A stretch of 10,342 nucleotides of DNA from CAXBDP01 sp964598395 (lineage in GTDB: Bacteria; Bacteroidota; Bacteroidia; Cytophagales; Cyclobacteriaceae): the NCBI GenBank assembly GCA_964598395.1, contig CAZRBW010000081.1:1-10342 (forward strand), given 5' to 3'. Below the pieces are notes generated by a model. It was not told the origin of the DNA, made no database searches, and worked only from the letters and a program-made list of their open reading frames with translations. Positions 1-7,889 of this stretch are shown in pieces (within the stretch, counting starts at the first letter, position 1; every line of letters begins with the position of its first letter). A program made the position numbers and the translations under genes.

Positions 1-2
1 GC

Positions 3-593
3 GCCGGGCTGTATTCAGATAAGGTAGCCAAATTCACCGTTCCCAAATTAGATGTAAAAATCCTTCCCTTTCGAGGTGAATATTATGAGCTAAAGCCTGA
101 AAAAGAGTATTTGGTCAAAAACCTTATTTATCCAGTACCTGACCCTGCTTTTCCGTTTTTGGGTGTGCATTTCACCAGAATGATGGGCGGTGGAGTTGAG
201 GCGGGACCAAATGCAGTATTGGCATTTGCAAGAGAAGGCTATACCAAATCGGACATCAATTTAAAGGAACTAGCCGAAGCACTAATGTGGCCTGGCTTTC
301 AGAAAATCGCTACAAAATATTGGCAAACTGGCTTTGGCGAATTTTATCGATCCTATTCCAAAGCAGCATTCACCAAAGCCCTACAAAGATTGATTCCAGA
401 ACTTCAAGCAAATGACTTGGTGCATGGCGAAGCAGGAGTTCGTGCGCAAGCTTGCCATAGAACGGACGGACTGATCGATGATTTTATGATCTTGCAAGAA
501 CCTGGAGTAGTGAATGTATGCAATGCTCCATCACCAGCTGCTACTTCATCGCTTAGTATAGGGCTTACGGTTGCGGGATTGGTTCAAGCTTAA
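3..593 (+). CDS. lhgO: L-2-hydroxyglutarate dehydrogenase/oxidase LhgO, C-terminal part (5' end outside window)
   Basis: The open frame runs from the left edge (first full codon at base 3) to TAA at 591-593, giving 196 residues. The family is about 400 residues long, so roughly the first half, with the N-terminal FAD-binding Rossmann segment, lies outside the window. Visible family hallmarks are the segment HFTRMMGGGVEAGPNAVLAF (part of the substrate/flavin domain), the GEAGVRAQA stretch, and the closing NAPSPAATSSLSIG segment typical of DAO-family flavoenzymes of the LhgO type. Known members oxidise L-2-hydroxyglutarate to 2-oxoglutarate, removing a by-product of malate dehydrogenase and other enzymes; bacterial forms pass electrons to the respiratory chain or to oxygen. 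The TTG at 111 is internal and is not the start. The gene converges on the next one. The family call is secure; the electron acceptor cannot be read from the sequence. Confidence 0.93.
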   Translation, partial: AGLYSDKVAKFTVPKLDVKILPFRGEYYELKPEKEYLVKNLIYPVPDPAFPFLGVHFTRMMGGGVEAGPNAVLAFAREGYTKSDINLKELAEALMWPGFQKIATKYWQTGFGEFYRSYSKAAFTKALQRLIPELQANDLVHGEAGVRAQACHRTDGLIDDFMILQEPGVVNVCNAPSPAATSSLSIGLTVAGLVQA

Positions 594-680
594 TTGTTTT
601 GAGAATAACAAATTGCAACAATCATCTACACTCAATACTTACTACTTAAGGTCCCTTGTGGCTATAAACCACAGATGATA

Positions 681-986
681 TTAGATTTGATGAGATAAGG
701 TAAGATACAATGCTTTAAGACTTTTGCTGAGAGATTTCCTTATTTCAGGAGGAGCTTGATTCAATCTACTGTTCAGATAATCTACATCTAGGAGCTTTGC
801 TTTTACATACTCTTTCCGCTCCCTAGTCATTGTTATTTTTTCGCGCTCTGATTTAAAATCGTCCAAGATCTCTGAGTTCATTTTATCTAAGTCTCTATAA
901 ACAACAGCTTGGTCGTTTATATCTTGGAAATAGTTAAGCTTATGATGCTCTATTATGGCAGCGTATTCAGAAAAGATGCTTTTCAT
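681..986 (-). CDS. Small hypothetical protein, 101 residues
   Basis: The ORF starts with ATG (984-986) and ends with TAA (681-683). I do not recognise the family. The product is soluble-looking, highly charged (many Lys/Glu/Asp/Arg) and probably mostly alpha-helical, with no signal peptide and no membrane segment. No cysteine is present and no catalytic motif is apparent. It lies 103 bp downstream of the porU2-type gene on the same strand, but a Bacteroidota-type promoter match sits in that gap (1034-1063), so it may be transcribed independently. It has no Shine-Dalgarno sequence; a run of T precedes the ATG, which is usual for this phylum. It does not overlap a better gene, and the strand and spacing are reasonable, which favours it being real. 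The short length and lack of recognisable homology leave doubt. Confidence 0.55.
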   Translation of the reverse strand: MKSIFSEYAAIIEHHKLNYFQDINDQAVVYRDLDKMNSEILDDFKSEREKITMTRERKEYVKAKLLDVDYLNSRLNQAPPEIRKSLSKSLKALYLTLSHQI

Positions 987-1033
987 AAAAAAAAGTGTGG
1001 TTACAATCTTACTATATAAGTTATCTGTATGTT

Positions 1034-1063
1034 CGAAAGTAAGAATATTTTAAACGTAAACAA
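1034..1063 (-). promoter_or_regulatory. Candidate Bacteroidota sigma-A promoter for the 101-residue gene
   Basis: On the minus strand TTG (complement of 1061-1063) is followed, after 19 bp, by TACTTTCG (complement of 1034-1041), one mismatch from the -7 consensus TAnnTTTG of Bacteroidota. This would place a transcription start near 1027-1030, about 40 bp upstream of the ATG at 986. The surrounding sequence is very AT-rich, so a chance match is possible. Confidence 0.35.
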
Positions 1064-1089
1064 GTAAAAAAATAAAAAGTAATTAATCT

Positions 1090-4000
1090 TTATCTTAAAA
1101 TATATAGCTTACCAAAACCGTTTTTGAACCCTTTATCACCAGCAGAGGCTCTAGTAGCCATTATTCCTCCCGCTTTTTGCACCAATACTCTATAGAAATA
1201 AACTCCATTTGCGAGTCTGTCTCCAAACTGATCGGTACCATCCCAAGCAAACTCAGTGAGATTATTCCCAATTCTTACATTACCAATTTCCTCCATACCA
1301 ATTTCTCGTACCACCTTCCCCGAAACAGTCATTACTTGAATTCGAATATCATCAGGGATTTCAGACCCAGTAAGGGTAAAAACGAACCTTGTACTCGTAG
1401 AAAAGGGATTTGGGTATGGATAAAAGTTGGTAATTTCGGACGCATTCGACACTTCGAAACTAATAGAGTAGGGCTCAAATCCAGCAGCATTACCTGCAGC
1501 ATCGGCTGCTTGTACACGCAATGAATAAATACCATCCTCCAATAGCTCTGGCTTCAACTCTACGCGGAAAGGAGTAGTCTGTGTTGCTGCAAACCATTGA
1601 ACTTTTGGACTTGAGAAAGGAATCGTCTGGTATGTACATGATGCACAAGGACTCTTTAGAGAAATCACCATTCCAGCAGTATCCGTTTTGAGCAAAAATT
1701 TATTATCGTCTCTCAATTCTATACTAATTGTAGGGCGGGAGGAAACGATCTCACCGTCCATAATATACGCTCCATCAAACGCGACATCCACTACAGGAGC
1801 CACGCCATCCGAACTTACTATCAAAAAGTTATTCAAAACTAGTTTGTTGTTTTCGTAGTCTTGTTCTGGCTGAAGATTATCATTAATCGAAATAATCAGA
1901 TCATTTACACCCACCATATCAATTGTAGAAATTGGCAATTCAAAGCTTGTCCCTTCGCCTGAGGTTGGAGGCTTTACCAAAAATTCACCAGTCTTTTTTA
2001 GGCTCGTTTGTCGATTGGTGATTTCATATTGCACAAGAAGCGAGTCGGAAAATGCACCAGAAGAAATATTGAAAAACTCAAATTGAGATCTAAATACAGC
2101 GCCTTGAACTACTGAATTCTCAGAGCTAGGTTGCAGGCTGTACAGCACTCCTTCTGCCAACTCATCGTAACTAATAATCCAATTTTTCAATTGTGCTGGC
2201 GAGAAGGTTTCTTCATTTTCCAAGATCAACTCCAGCCTCAAGTATGGGTATATATTAGCAGGGACATTACTCAAGTTAAGATTACTGCTTTGCACATTCG
2301 AAAAGAGTAAATCTTCTCCTTGTGTTGGCGTAATTCCATAAATATTGAACTTGCTTTGCTCCGCAGCTGAATTTCTTTGAATGTTTCTTGTAAATGCCCC
2401 ATATGAAATCGCCGGGCCTATATTTCCTGTCTTAAACCTTCCCAGGCCGAATCTGCCCGTAATTGTTTGTTCAATGATGATCTCCTGTTCTGAAGCATTG
2501 CTTCCAGCCTCTGCTTTCACAAATGTGGCTGTGCCTATTTCCCCTCCCTTCACACCAAAAACAATCATTGGTTCTCCATTTTGTAAAGCTTTGATACTTG
2601 CTGGATCTAAACCAATCTCAGCGAATGCTTGATAGGTTGCTTCTGTCCAAGATTGATATTGCACCAAGCCTGCGCTATATATGACCACTACATCACCTTC
2701 TTTCACCCCATTTACATAGTTTTCCAACATCCTACGACCGCCCGTAATATCTGCTTGCGTCATATTATTGATCACTTGAGGTACTCGTCCACAAGAAGCT
2801 GGATCCAATACATCAAATTGGTTGTAGGACAGTACGCGATATGGAATAGATGAAAACTGATCGAAGGCAATTGCATTCAAGGTATTGTTGCGGCAAGCTC
2901 CATAACTTGCATTAATAATAAATTGAAAATCATTTACGAGGACATCAATATTAGTATTATTAAAATTCGGATGATTATTCCCATATGTCCTTACAAGCAA
3001 TTGATTCCTACTACTTTGAAATTCCCATCTACTTTGCGGATAATTAGACTCCAATCCCGCTGTGAGATTTTCTTCAAATTGCATCTGATGTGCTTGAGCC
3101 CAACCCTTTGGCCCATTATTGATGTAGGTAAATGAACTTATGGTCCACGCTGTATCTTCATTGGCCATAGCTTGGGCATATTTGCTTCGCCAATAAATGA
3201 CAGTTGTGTCTTGAGCTGGAAGAAGATTGCTTAAGTCAACTCGCCATTTGCTAATACCATCTCCAATCTGACTTATTCTCCGTGTAGCAGGGCTTGTAAA
3301 AAAGCGGGTGGTATCGAGTTCCATCAAAAACTCTCGCTCACCTTCCAACAGATCATTTGCAAGTGTGATGAGTTCCAGATTTGTTTTATTCTGGATAGAG
3401 AAATTACCAGGAAAGATATTGGCCGTACCCGAAATGGAGATGTTGAATTGGAAGCTAGCGATATTATTATCCTTTCGCAATTCATCCAATTTATTGTCTG
3501 GGTCGAGCCTTACTTGAATGGAATTGATGCCCGCAGGTTCTAGTTCCTCCCGCACAATGCTTATAAATACTGTATCGCTATTAAAAATATTATTGAATAC
3601 ACTTCTGGATTGGTTTATCACTCTCCCATCTGGCAATGTTCTACTTACATCTACTTCTAACGGTGTGAGGGTAGCAAGTCCAAAATTCTTTATTGGAATA
3701 GCAAGTCTAAAGGAATCCAATTCAATACGCACGTTCCTGCCATCGAAAGCCTCAACATACAATTCCTCAGAAGCAACTGCATAATCTGCTTTTGGTACTG
3801 AAAATAGCCTTATGCCTGGGTCGCCTTGAAAATTTGTTTGCTGCAAATGAGCAATATCTCCTAGGTTTGAACCACGCCCATCTATTTGAATCCTAAAAGC
3901 TTCATAAAATACCTTACCAATAGATTCATTGATATAAACTGAGTCCGTGAGTGCTGTTCGATAAAAAATCTCAGTAAACCTGCGAAGCTGACTGGTAATT

Positions 4001-6135
4001 CCCACATGGCTATGGGCGATAAAACCAATTGCTCCACGGTCTTTTGTTGTAATCCAGTCTTCCCCAAAAGTTTTGGCAGTTGTACTATAGTTTCCTGCAT
4101 CACAGCCATTTACTAGCAAGATCGGATATTTGCCTTTGTTCCGATATCCGAAACCGTCAATGGAGGCAAATCCAATATCAATATCGGCCACGTCTGCTCC
4201 GCTATGACCAAAGAAAGTAATCAAGGCAACACCCTCATTTACCTCTTGAGAAATATTGATAAGCTCAACTGTACTAGTGGTACGTTTGCCAACAGTGGTC
4301 ACATCCGCACCCATCAATGGCCCTTCAGCAATAGTCTTAAAGGAATTCAAAAATGATCTGAATGCATTGAGTTCAACTGTATTTGCTCCGCCGCTAAGGT
4401 GAAGCATTTTCTTTCGATCTAAGTCATCAAATGGCCTAGCTTCATGTTCGATCACCTTATCCAAATAGTTGGCTACTTGCTCAGCATTTCGGGCGTTTAG
4501 TCGGCCTGTTGGCACATAAGGCAATAGCGGGTTGCCGCCTAAACCCAAAGAAAAGAGATTGTCTGAAAGTGGCTCCCCTGCAGTTGGCACAAAATCTCTG
4601 TTATTTTCATTGGGATTGGCATTGCGGTAAGGCGAAAGTCTTGGGTTCACTGGCTTGCCTATCAAAAACATAAAAGGCTCTCTTCCGCTATCATAAATGT
4701 ACTTGGTGAAGCGCAACAAACCTGTGGCTGTAACTTCCCCATAAGAAAACTGATTATAGATATCGTTGATCTCTACAGTCAAGGCATCGAAACTTCCACC
4801 TTGAGGTGAGGCGCGATAATCACGGTAAGCGGCTACAGGGTTAGCATATCTTCCTCCCGCTTGCATCAACAAATAATGAGAAACGAGATAATAATTGTAA
4901 TCAGCAGGATTGAATCTACTAAAAGTCACTCTCTCCAATACTGGAGTTTTTATATCTGCTGTTGCTGCTTTCCACAAAGTCTTTTCTGTTCCAGCTTGTA
5001 GCACCGCCACCTCTGTATTCGCACCACTTATTGCTTTTCTTAAAATTCGAATATTATTGGTGTCTGTGACATCAAAAACCTCGAAAAGTCCCGCTGAATT
5101 TGGTAATGCTATTTTAGAATTGCCCGTGGCTTGTGGCGTAGTAATTATTTTTTCGCTTCCTGCACCATCGAATGTTTTGGGATATTCGATAAGGAAGTAT
5201 GCTGGGCAATGGAAATCATTAGCAACCCCTGCTACTCCTACGGAGGATACTCTCACCACCAGCTGCCCATTCGGGCCTATATCTGACCAATTGAGTTCGA
5301 AATTTCCTTTGATGGCATTATGATCCTCGAACTCAAGGAAGCCTACTGAGCGAAGATTTGCAGTGGTAGGCCCAACAAGTATTTGACTTCTGTGTGGCCC
5401 TCTATTACGGCCAATAAGCATCAGCTCCATTGTTGGGTTTGGCCCTGAAGTATTAAGCGTTGTTAGATTAGATATCGTATGATCTCGGCTTTGCCCACGG
5501 CGAATTTGAGTGCCCATAAAAGCGCCTCCATAATCAAACCAAGACATAAATATATTGGTAACCGAGCCTTGGGTGTAGGACAATCCAGCATAAAAAGCTC
5601 CTACTTCGAGTCTGAAAGCTTCTCCCTTGGTAATAGCTTGTGGACTCATAGCAGAAATATTTCCTCCCGCTGTCTCGCGAACCATGCGCTTGCCTTGGCC
5701 TGCATCTAGCCTGTATGTGAGGAAATATGCGGTAGTATCCGAATAGATATTGTGATACTGATGTGGCTGTGCTTCGCGTGGGCGATATAATTCTGCGTCT
5801 AAGGTTCCATCATTCTTTTTCCCATAGAAATAAAGTAAGTCGCCAGTATTGAATGTTCCATCAGCCTGTCCGGTAATTTCTATTGCCTGCTCTACTCCTC
5901 TATGAAACAGCTGAATTTTCCTTGGATCAATGGAATTCACAGGAAAGCCTGCAGCCATCAATTGCTGATAGGTGAGACGGTAAATACCATCTTGAGCAGT
6001 TTTTACCTTGAGGTAGCTCTGATCGTAATTGATCCACTCATTGCCAACTTGCCCATTGACACTAAGCCCTGCCCATATTACCAAGCCTGCGATTAACCAT
6101 AAGCTCTTTTTCAATATCGTATTCAGTATTTTCAT
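1090..6135 (-). CDS. porU2: C25-family (gingipain-like) peptidase, putative T9SS sortase of the PorU2 type, 1681 residues
   Basis: This is a secreted cysteine peptidase with the fold of gingipains and of PorU, the T9SS enzyme that cuts off C-terminal sorting domains and attaches cargo to the cell surface. A signal peptide covers about residues 1-28 (Lys-rich start, hydrophobic core, likely cleavage before Gln29). The N-terminal region, with FHRGVEQAIEI, resembles proteins labelled PorU2. The C25 domain spans roughly 400-780; the catalytic pair appears intact as His644 in FFGHSGAD and Cys678 in VNGCDAGN, a spacing of 34 residues that is nearly the same as in gingipain R. Next come a CARDB-like domain (784-897, closing with DELRKDNN), a possible ILEI/PANDER-like domain (about 1080-1200), a second CARDB-like unit ending at ENN1428-1430, and a FlgD-Ig/T9SS-type C-terminus (YPYPNPF from 1572, GVYFYRV at 1644, terminal KLYILR). 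It is much longer than P. gingivalis PorU (about 1160). It is coupled to the PorV-like gene by a TGATG overlap. Whether it is the main sortase or a paralogue cannot be decided here. Confidence 0.88.
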   Translation of the reverse strand: MKILNTILKKSLWLIAGLVIWAGLSVNGQVGNEWINYDQSYLKVKTAQDGIYRLTYQQLMAAGFPVNSIDPRKIQLFHRGVEQAIEITGQADGTFNTGDLLYFYGKKNDGTLDAELYRPREAQPHQYHNIYSDTTAYFLTYRLDAGQGKRMVRETAGGNISAMSPQAITKGEAFRLEVGAFYAGLSYTQGSVTNIFMSWFDYGGAFMGTQIRRGQSRDHTISNLTTLNTSGPNPTMELMLIGRNRGPHRSQILVGPTTANLRSVGFLEFEDHNAIKGNFELNWSDIGPNGQLVVRVSSVGVAGVANDFHCPAYFLIEYPKTFDGAGSEKIITTPQATGNSKIALPNSAGLFEVFDVTDTNNIRILRKAISGANTEVAVLQAGTEKTLWKAATADIKTPVLERVTFSRFNPADYNYYLVSHYLLMQAGGRYANPVAAYRDYRASPQGGSFDALTVEINDIYNQFSYGEVTATGLLRFTKYIYDSGREPFMFLIGKPVNPRLSPYRNANPNENNRDFVPTAGEPLSDNLFSLGLGGNPLLPYVPTGRLNARNAEQVANYLDKVIEHEARPFDDLDRKKMLHLSGGANTVELNAFRSFLNSFKTIAEGPLMGADVTTVGKRTTSTVELINISQEVNEGVALITFFGHSGADVADIDIGFASIDGFGYRNKGKYPILLVNGCDAGNYSTTAKTFGEDWITTKDRGAIGFIAHSHVGITSQLRRFTEIFYRTALTDSVYINESIGKVFYEAFRIQIDGRGSNLGDIAHLQQTNFQGDPGIRLFSVPKADYAVASEELYVEAFDGRNVRIELDSFRLAIPIKNFGLATLTPLEVDVSRTLPDGRVINQSRSVFNNIFNSDTVFISIVREELEPAGINSIQVRLDPDNKLDELRKDNNIASFQFNISISGTANIFPGNFSIQNKTNLELITLANDLLEGEREFLMELDTTRFFTSPATRRISQIGDGISKWRVDLSNLLPAQDTTVIYWRSKYAQAMANEDTAWTISSFTYINNGPKGWAQAHQMQFEENLTAGLESNYPQSRWEFQSSRNQLLVRTYGNNHPNFNNTNIDVLVNDFQFIINASYGACRNNTLNAIAFDQFSSIPYRVLSYNQFDVLDPASCGRVPQVINNMTQADITGGRRMLENYVNGVKEGDVVVIYSAGLVQYQSWTEATYQAFAEIGLDPASIKALQNGEPMIVFGVKGGEIGTATFVKAEAGSNASEQEIIIEQTITGRFGLGRFKTGNIGPAISYGAFTRNIQRNSAAEQSKFNIYGITPTQGEDLLFSNVQSSNLNLSNVPANIYPYLRLELILENEETFSPAQLKNWIISYDELAEGVLYSLQPSSENSVVQGAVFRSQFEFFNISSGAFSDSLLVQYEITNRQTSLKKTGEFLVKPPTSGEGTSFELPISTIDMVGVNDLIISINDNLQPEQDYENNKLVLNNFLIVSSDGVAPVVDVAFDGAYIMDGEIVSSRPTISIELRDDNKFLLKTDTAGMVISLKSPCASCTYQTIPFSSPKVQWFAATQTTPFRVELKPELLEDGIYSLRVQAADAAGNAAGFEPYSISFEVSNASEITNFYPYPNPFSTSTRFVFTLTGSEIPDDIRIQVMTVSGKVVREIGMEEIGNVRIGNNLTEFAWDGTDQFGDRLANGVYFYRVLVQKAGGIMATRASAGDKGFKNGFGKLYILR
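1166..1173 (-). repeat. GCGGGAGG octamer, copy 1
   Basis: Exact copy on the minus strand, inside the C25 peptidase gene and in frame as Ala-Gly-Gly (QKAGGI). It is followed by AA within the wider form GCGGGAGGAA. Confidence 0.6.
1735..1742 (+). repeat. GCGGGAGG octamer, copy 2
   Basis: Exact copy on the plus strand, antisense to the C25 peptidase gene, where the complementary codons read Ser-Arg-Pro (SSRPT). The wider GGGCGGGAGG is shared with the intergenic copy at 7381-7388. Confidence 0.6.
3546..3553 (-). repeat. GCGGGAGG octamer, copy 3
   Basis: Exact copy on the minus strand within the C25 peptidase gene, in a different frame from copy 1: the codons read Arg-Glu-Glu (VREEL). Confidence 0.6.
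4853..4860 (-). repeat. GCGGGAGG octamer, copy 4
   Basis: Exact copy on the minus strand within the C25 peptidase gene, in frame as Ala-Gly-Gly (QAGGRY) and followed by AA. Confidence 0.6.
5663..5670 (-). repeat. GCGGGAGG octamer, copy 5
   Basis: Exact copy on the minus strand within the C25 peptidase gene, in frame as Ala-Gly-Gly (TAGGNI) and followed by AA. Confidence 0.6.
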
Positions 6136-7226
6136 CAGAAAGAAAGCATAAGTGAGAAAATATGAGAATATGGTGTGTCGGAAACATCGCCGATATCAGT
6201 CATGGCGTAGTCGATATAAAACTTACTCAGCTTAATGCCAAGACCAAAATTTGGCTGTAAAGTCATAACTTCAGCATTGCGCAAGCCTTGCACTTTTTGA
6301 AAATTATTAACTCCAGTACGCAAATAGAGCATATCCTGAAAACCCAGTTCCAAACCAAAAGAAGGATCGATAGATGTGAAATTACTGCCGAGCAAAACAT
6401 TACGTTGCCCATCGAAGGTCATTGAGAGATCGAGCATGGCAAGCAAATTGAATTGCTCGTTGATAGGAAAATTACGACCTCCGCTAAGAATTGCTCTTGG
6501 TACGGTCACTTCAATTCCATTTTGCGGGAGGGTATTTCCTGTGCTTTGGTAAATATCCTCCACCATGGAGGCTTCATGCACCCAAGCGTTGAATGTACCT
6601 GTGATATCTCTTAGCATCAAGCCAAATTGCCAAGCTCCATTTTGATATTGTGCGCCAGCATCCAACCCTACACCCCATGCCTGAGCAAACTCACCTACAT
6701 TGCGATGAATTACCTTCATATTGGCACCTAGTCTCAATCCATCCAATTTTGGAATTACTCGCGCATAAGAAATGATAAATCCATAATCGGCAGCGGAGAA
6801 AAATCGAATATTATCATAATTGAGCCTACCGTCTGCATCGTAGAGGAATCTGGTATCAGGAATATCATCTACTGCAAAGCGGATAGCTGATATGGCTAAT
6901 CGCCCAAGCGAATCGGTGGGTAAAGTAAAGGCTAGATAGTCGTAATTGGCCATGCCCGCGAAATAGGAAGCGTGCATTAGTCCTGCTTGGTACTTTTCGG
7001 TAATGCGGGTAAGTCCAGCAGGATTCCAATAACCGGCCATTACATTATCTGTAGCAGCTACTTGCGCATTGCCCATGCCGAGTGCTCTTGCACCAACACC
7101 CAAATTCAGAAATTCATTGGAGTACTTCGGCGTGGTTAGTTGTGCAAACCCGGAAAATGGGAAAATAAAACACAGAAAAAGAAGCGCCATCCAACTCCAC
7201 GAATTACTATTTTGTCGCTTTTCCAA
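6135..7226 (-). CDS. PorV/PorQ-family outer-membrane beta-barrel protein
   Basis: The predicted product has a signal peptide (hydrophobic core MALLFLCFIFPFSG, likely cleavage GFA|Q after residue 28), then the family signature LGVGARALGMGNAQVAATDN followed by a YWNPAGL motif. The rest alternates short amphipathic strands, and the protein ends in Phe (FSLMLSF), as is usual for outer-membrane barrels. In the T9SS, PorV is the FadL-like shuttle that receives folded cargo from the SprA translocon and delivers it to PorU; PorQ is a relative. This protein matches the general PorV/PorQ family rather than classical PorV, so no symbol is given. The stop TGA (6135-6137) shares a base with the ATG of the peptidase gene, implying translational coupling and a partner role. 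The longest frame starts at TTG (7224-7226), directly after an in-frame TAA; the first ATG is at 7188-7190 (residue 13) but would leave a signal peptide with no basic n-region, so TTG is preferred with caution. Confidence 0.85.
   Translation of the reverse strand: MEKRQNSNSWSWMALLFLCFIFPFSGFAQLTTPKYSNEFLNLGVGARALGMGNAQVAATDNVMAGYWNPAGLTRITEKYQAGLMHASYFAGMANYDYLAFTLPTDSLGRLAISAIRFAVDDIPDTRFLYDADGRLNYDNIRFFSAADYGFIISYARVIPKLDGLRLGANMKVIHRNVGEFAQAWGVGLDAGAQYQNGAWQFGLMLRDITGTFNAWVHEASMVEDIYQSTGNTLPQNGIEVTVPRAILSGGRNFPINEQFNLLAMLDLSMTFDGQRNVLLGSNFTSIDPSFGLELGFQDMLYLRTGVNNFQKVQGLRNAEVMTLQPNFGLGIKLSKFYIDYAMTDIGDVSDTPYSHIFSLMLSF
6524..6531 (+). repeat. GCGGGAGG octamer, copy 6
   Basis: Exact copy on the plus strand, antisense to the porV-like gene, whose codons there read Leu-Pro-Gln (NTLPQN). 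Confidence 0.6.
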
Positions 7227-7343
7227 TTAAAAAATGGCTTTTAAATTCTTGTTAATCTAAAGACAAATGCAATATGTACAAAGACATACCAATAAATAAA
7301 TCTATTTGGTTCAATTTTTTTGAAAATATAAAAATGTGTTCGC

Positions 7344-7413
7344 TTTCTAACACTGACTGTCCGCTTACGCACAATTTTCACCTCCCGCCCATTTACGACC
7401 AAAGTGTTAGAAA
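7344..7413. repeat. 11-bp perfect inverted repeat with 48-bp spacer
   Basis: TTTCTAACACT at 7344-7354 is the exact reverse complement of AGTGTTAGAAA at 7403-7413. The whole unit is 70 bp, and its spacer contains the octamer copy at 7381-7388. The left arm can also form a competing short pairing with GTGTT at 7336-7340 (GTGTT, 8-nt loop, AACAC). It could be a leader hairpin of the porV-like transcript, a pair of regulator half-sites, or the remnant of a tiny mobile element. The sequence does not decide among these. Confidence 0.5.
7381..7388 (-). repeat. GCGGGAGG octamer, copy 7 (intergenic)
   Basis: Exact copy on the minus strand in the divergent intergenic region, inside the spacer of the 11-bp inverted repeat. 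It is the one copy outside any convincing gene, so codon choice does not explain it. Confidence 0.6.
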
Positions 7414-7543
7414 AATATTTAGTATTCAGAAATAAGCCCTGAAGATACTTTAAATGCATTTTTTATCATCTAGCTAACCAGTACTTGGCATTGCATAGTA
7501 ATGAGGTAAAATATTTGTCATTCTATAGAAAAATGAATAGCCC

Positions 7544-7882
7544 ATGAATCTGGAAAACACACAAGTGCAAATGCGAAAAGGCTTACTAGAGCTTTGCATT
7601 CTGCACATTATCGCAAGGGGCGAAGTATATGCTTCTGACGTACTAGAAGAATTGACCGCCGCAAAGATGATCATAGTAGAAGGTACTTTGTATCCGCTAC
7701 TCACTAGACTGAAAAGTGCAGGCCTAGTAGAATACAAATTGGTAGATTCGCATGCCGGACCTCCGCGAAAATATTACAAAATTACTGCTGAGGGAGAGGC
7801 TTTTCTAGCTACTTTAGATAAAAGTTGGCTGGATTTAGTTTCTACAATCCATCAAATAATCGACAGAAAAAACGAAATTTAA
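7544..7882 (+). CDS. PadR-family winged-helix transcriptional regulator
   Basis: The 112-residue product has the usual length for small PadR proteins. After a short N-terminus, the helix RKGLLELCILHII (11-23) leads into the winged helix: the second helix is ASDVLEELTAA, the recognition helix is EGTLYPLLTRLKSAGL (46-61), the wing carries AGPPRKYYKIT (71-81), and a C-terminal dimerisation helix follows. This GTLYPLLxRLxxxGL...GPPRKYY pattern is diagnostic of PadR. The start is fixed by a TAG directly in frame at 7538-7540. The gene sits 7 bp upstream of the PspC-domain gene, so the two are almost certainly co-transcribed, and by analogy with other PadR regulators it probably represses its own operon in response to envelope stress or a ligand. 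No PadR operator of the ATGT-N8-ACAT type was recognised upstream. Confidence 0.93.
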   Translation: MNLENTQVQMRKGLLELCILHIIARGEVYASDVLEELTAAKMIIVEGTLYPLLTRLKSAGLVEYKLVDSHAGPPRKYYKITAEGEAFLATLDKSWLDLVSTIHQIIDRKNEI

Positions 7883-7889
7883 GCCCGCC

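Larger units (their letters stand above)
7227..7543. other. Divergent intergenic region between the porV-like gene and padR
   Basis: This 317-bp AT-rich gap must hold the promoters of both divergent units. It contains an 11-bp inverted repeat (7344-7354 and 7403-7413) and one copy of the GCGGGAGG octamer (7381-7388, minus strand). Toward padR there is a weak promoter-like AATATTTG (7510-7517, one mismatch to TAnnTTTG), but its spacing to the upstream TTG triplets (16 or 22 bp) is not the usual one. I found no convincing match on the minus strand for the porV-like gene. A 72-codon ORF on the minus strand (7241-7459) fills much of the gap but shows no features of a real protein. Confidence 0.6.

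Noticed and set aside
657..673. Hairpin TGTGG / CCACA between the convergent lhgO and 101-residue genes
   Set aside because: The stem has only five pairs with a 7-nt loop and no T-tract on either side, too weak to call a terminator.
4910..5323. 137-codon plus-strand ORF opposite the C25 peptidase gene
   Set aside because: It is wholly antisense to a strongly supported coding region, and the product shows no family features; the other plus-strand ORFs within 1177-6096 are rejected for the same reason.
7241..7459. 72-codon minus-strand ORF upstream of the porV-like gene
   Set aside because: It spans the AT-rich divergent intergenic region and its inverted repeat, has a low-complexity product with repeated RKRT, no recognisable domain, and is better explained as leader DNA.
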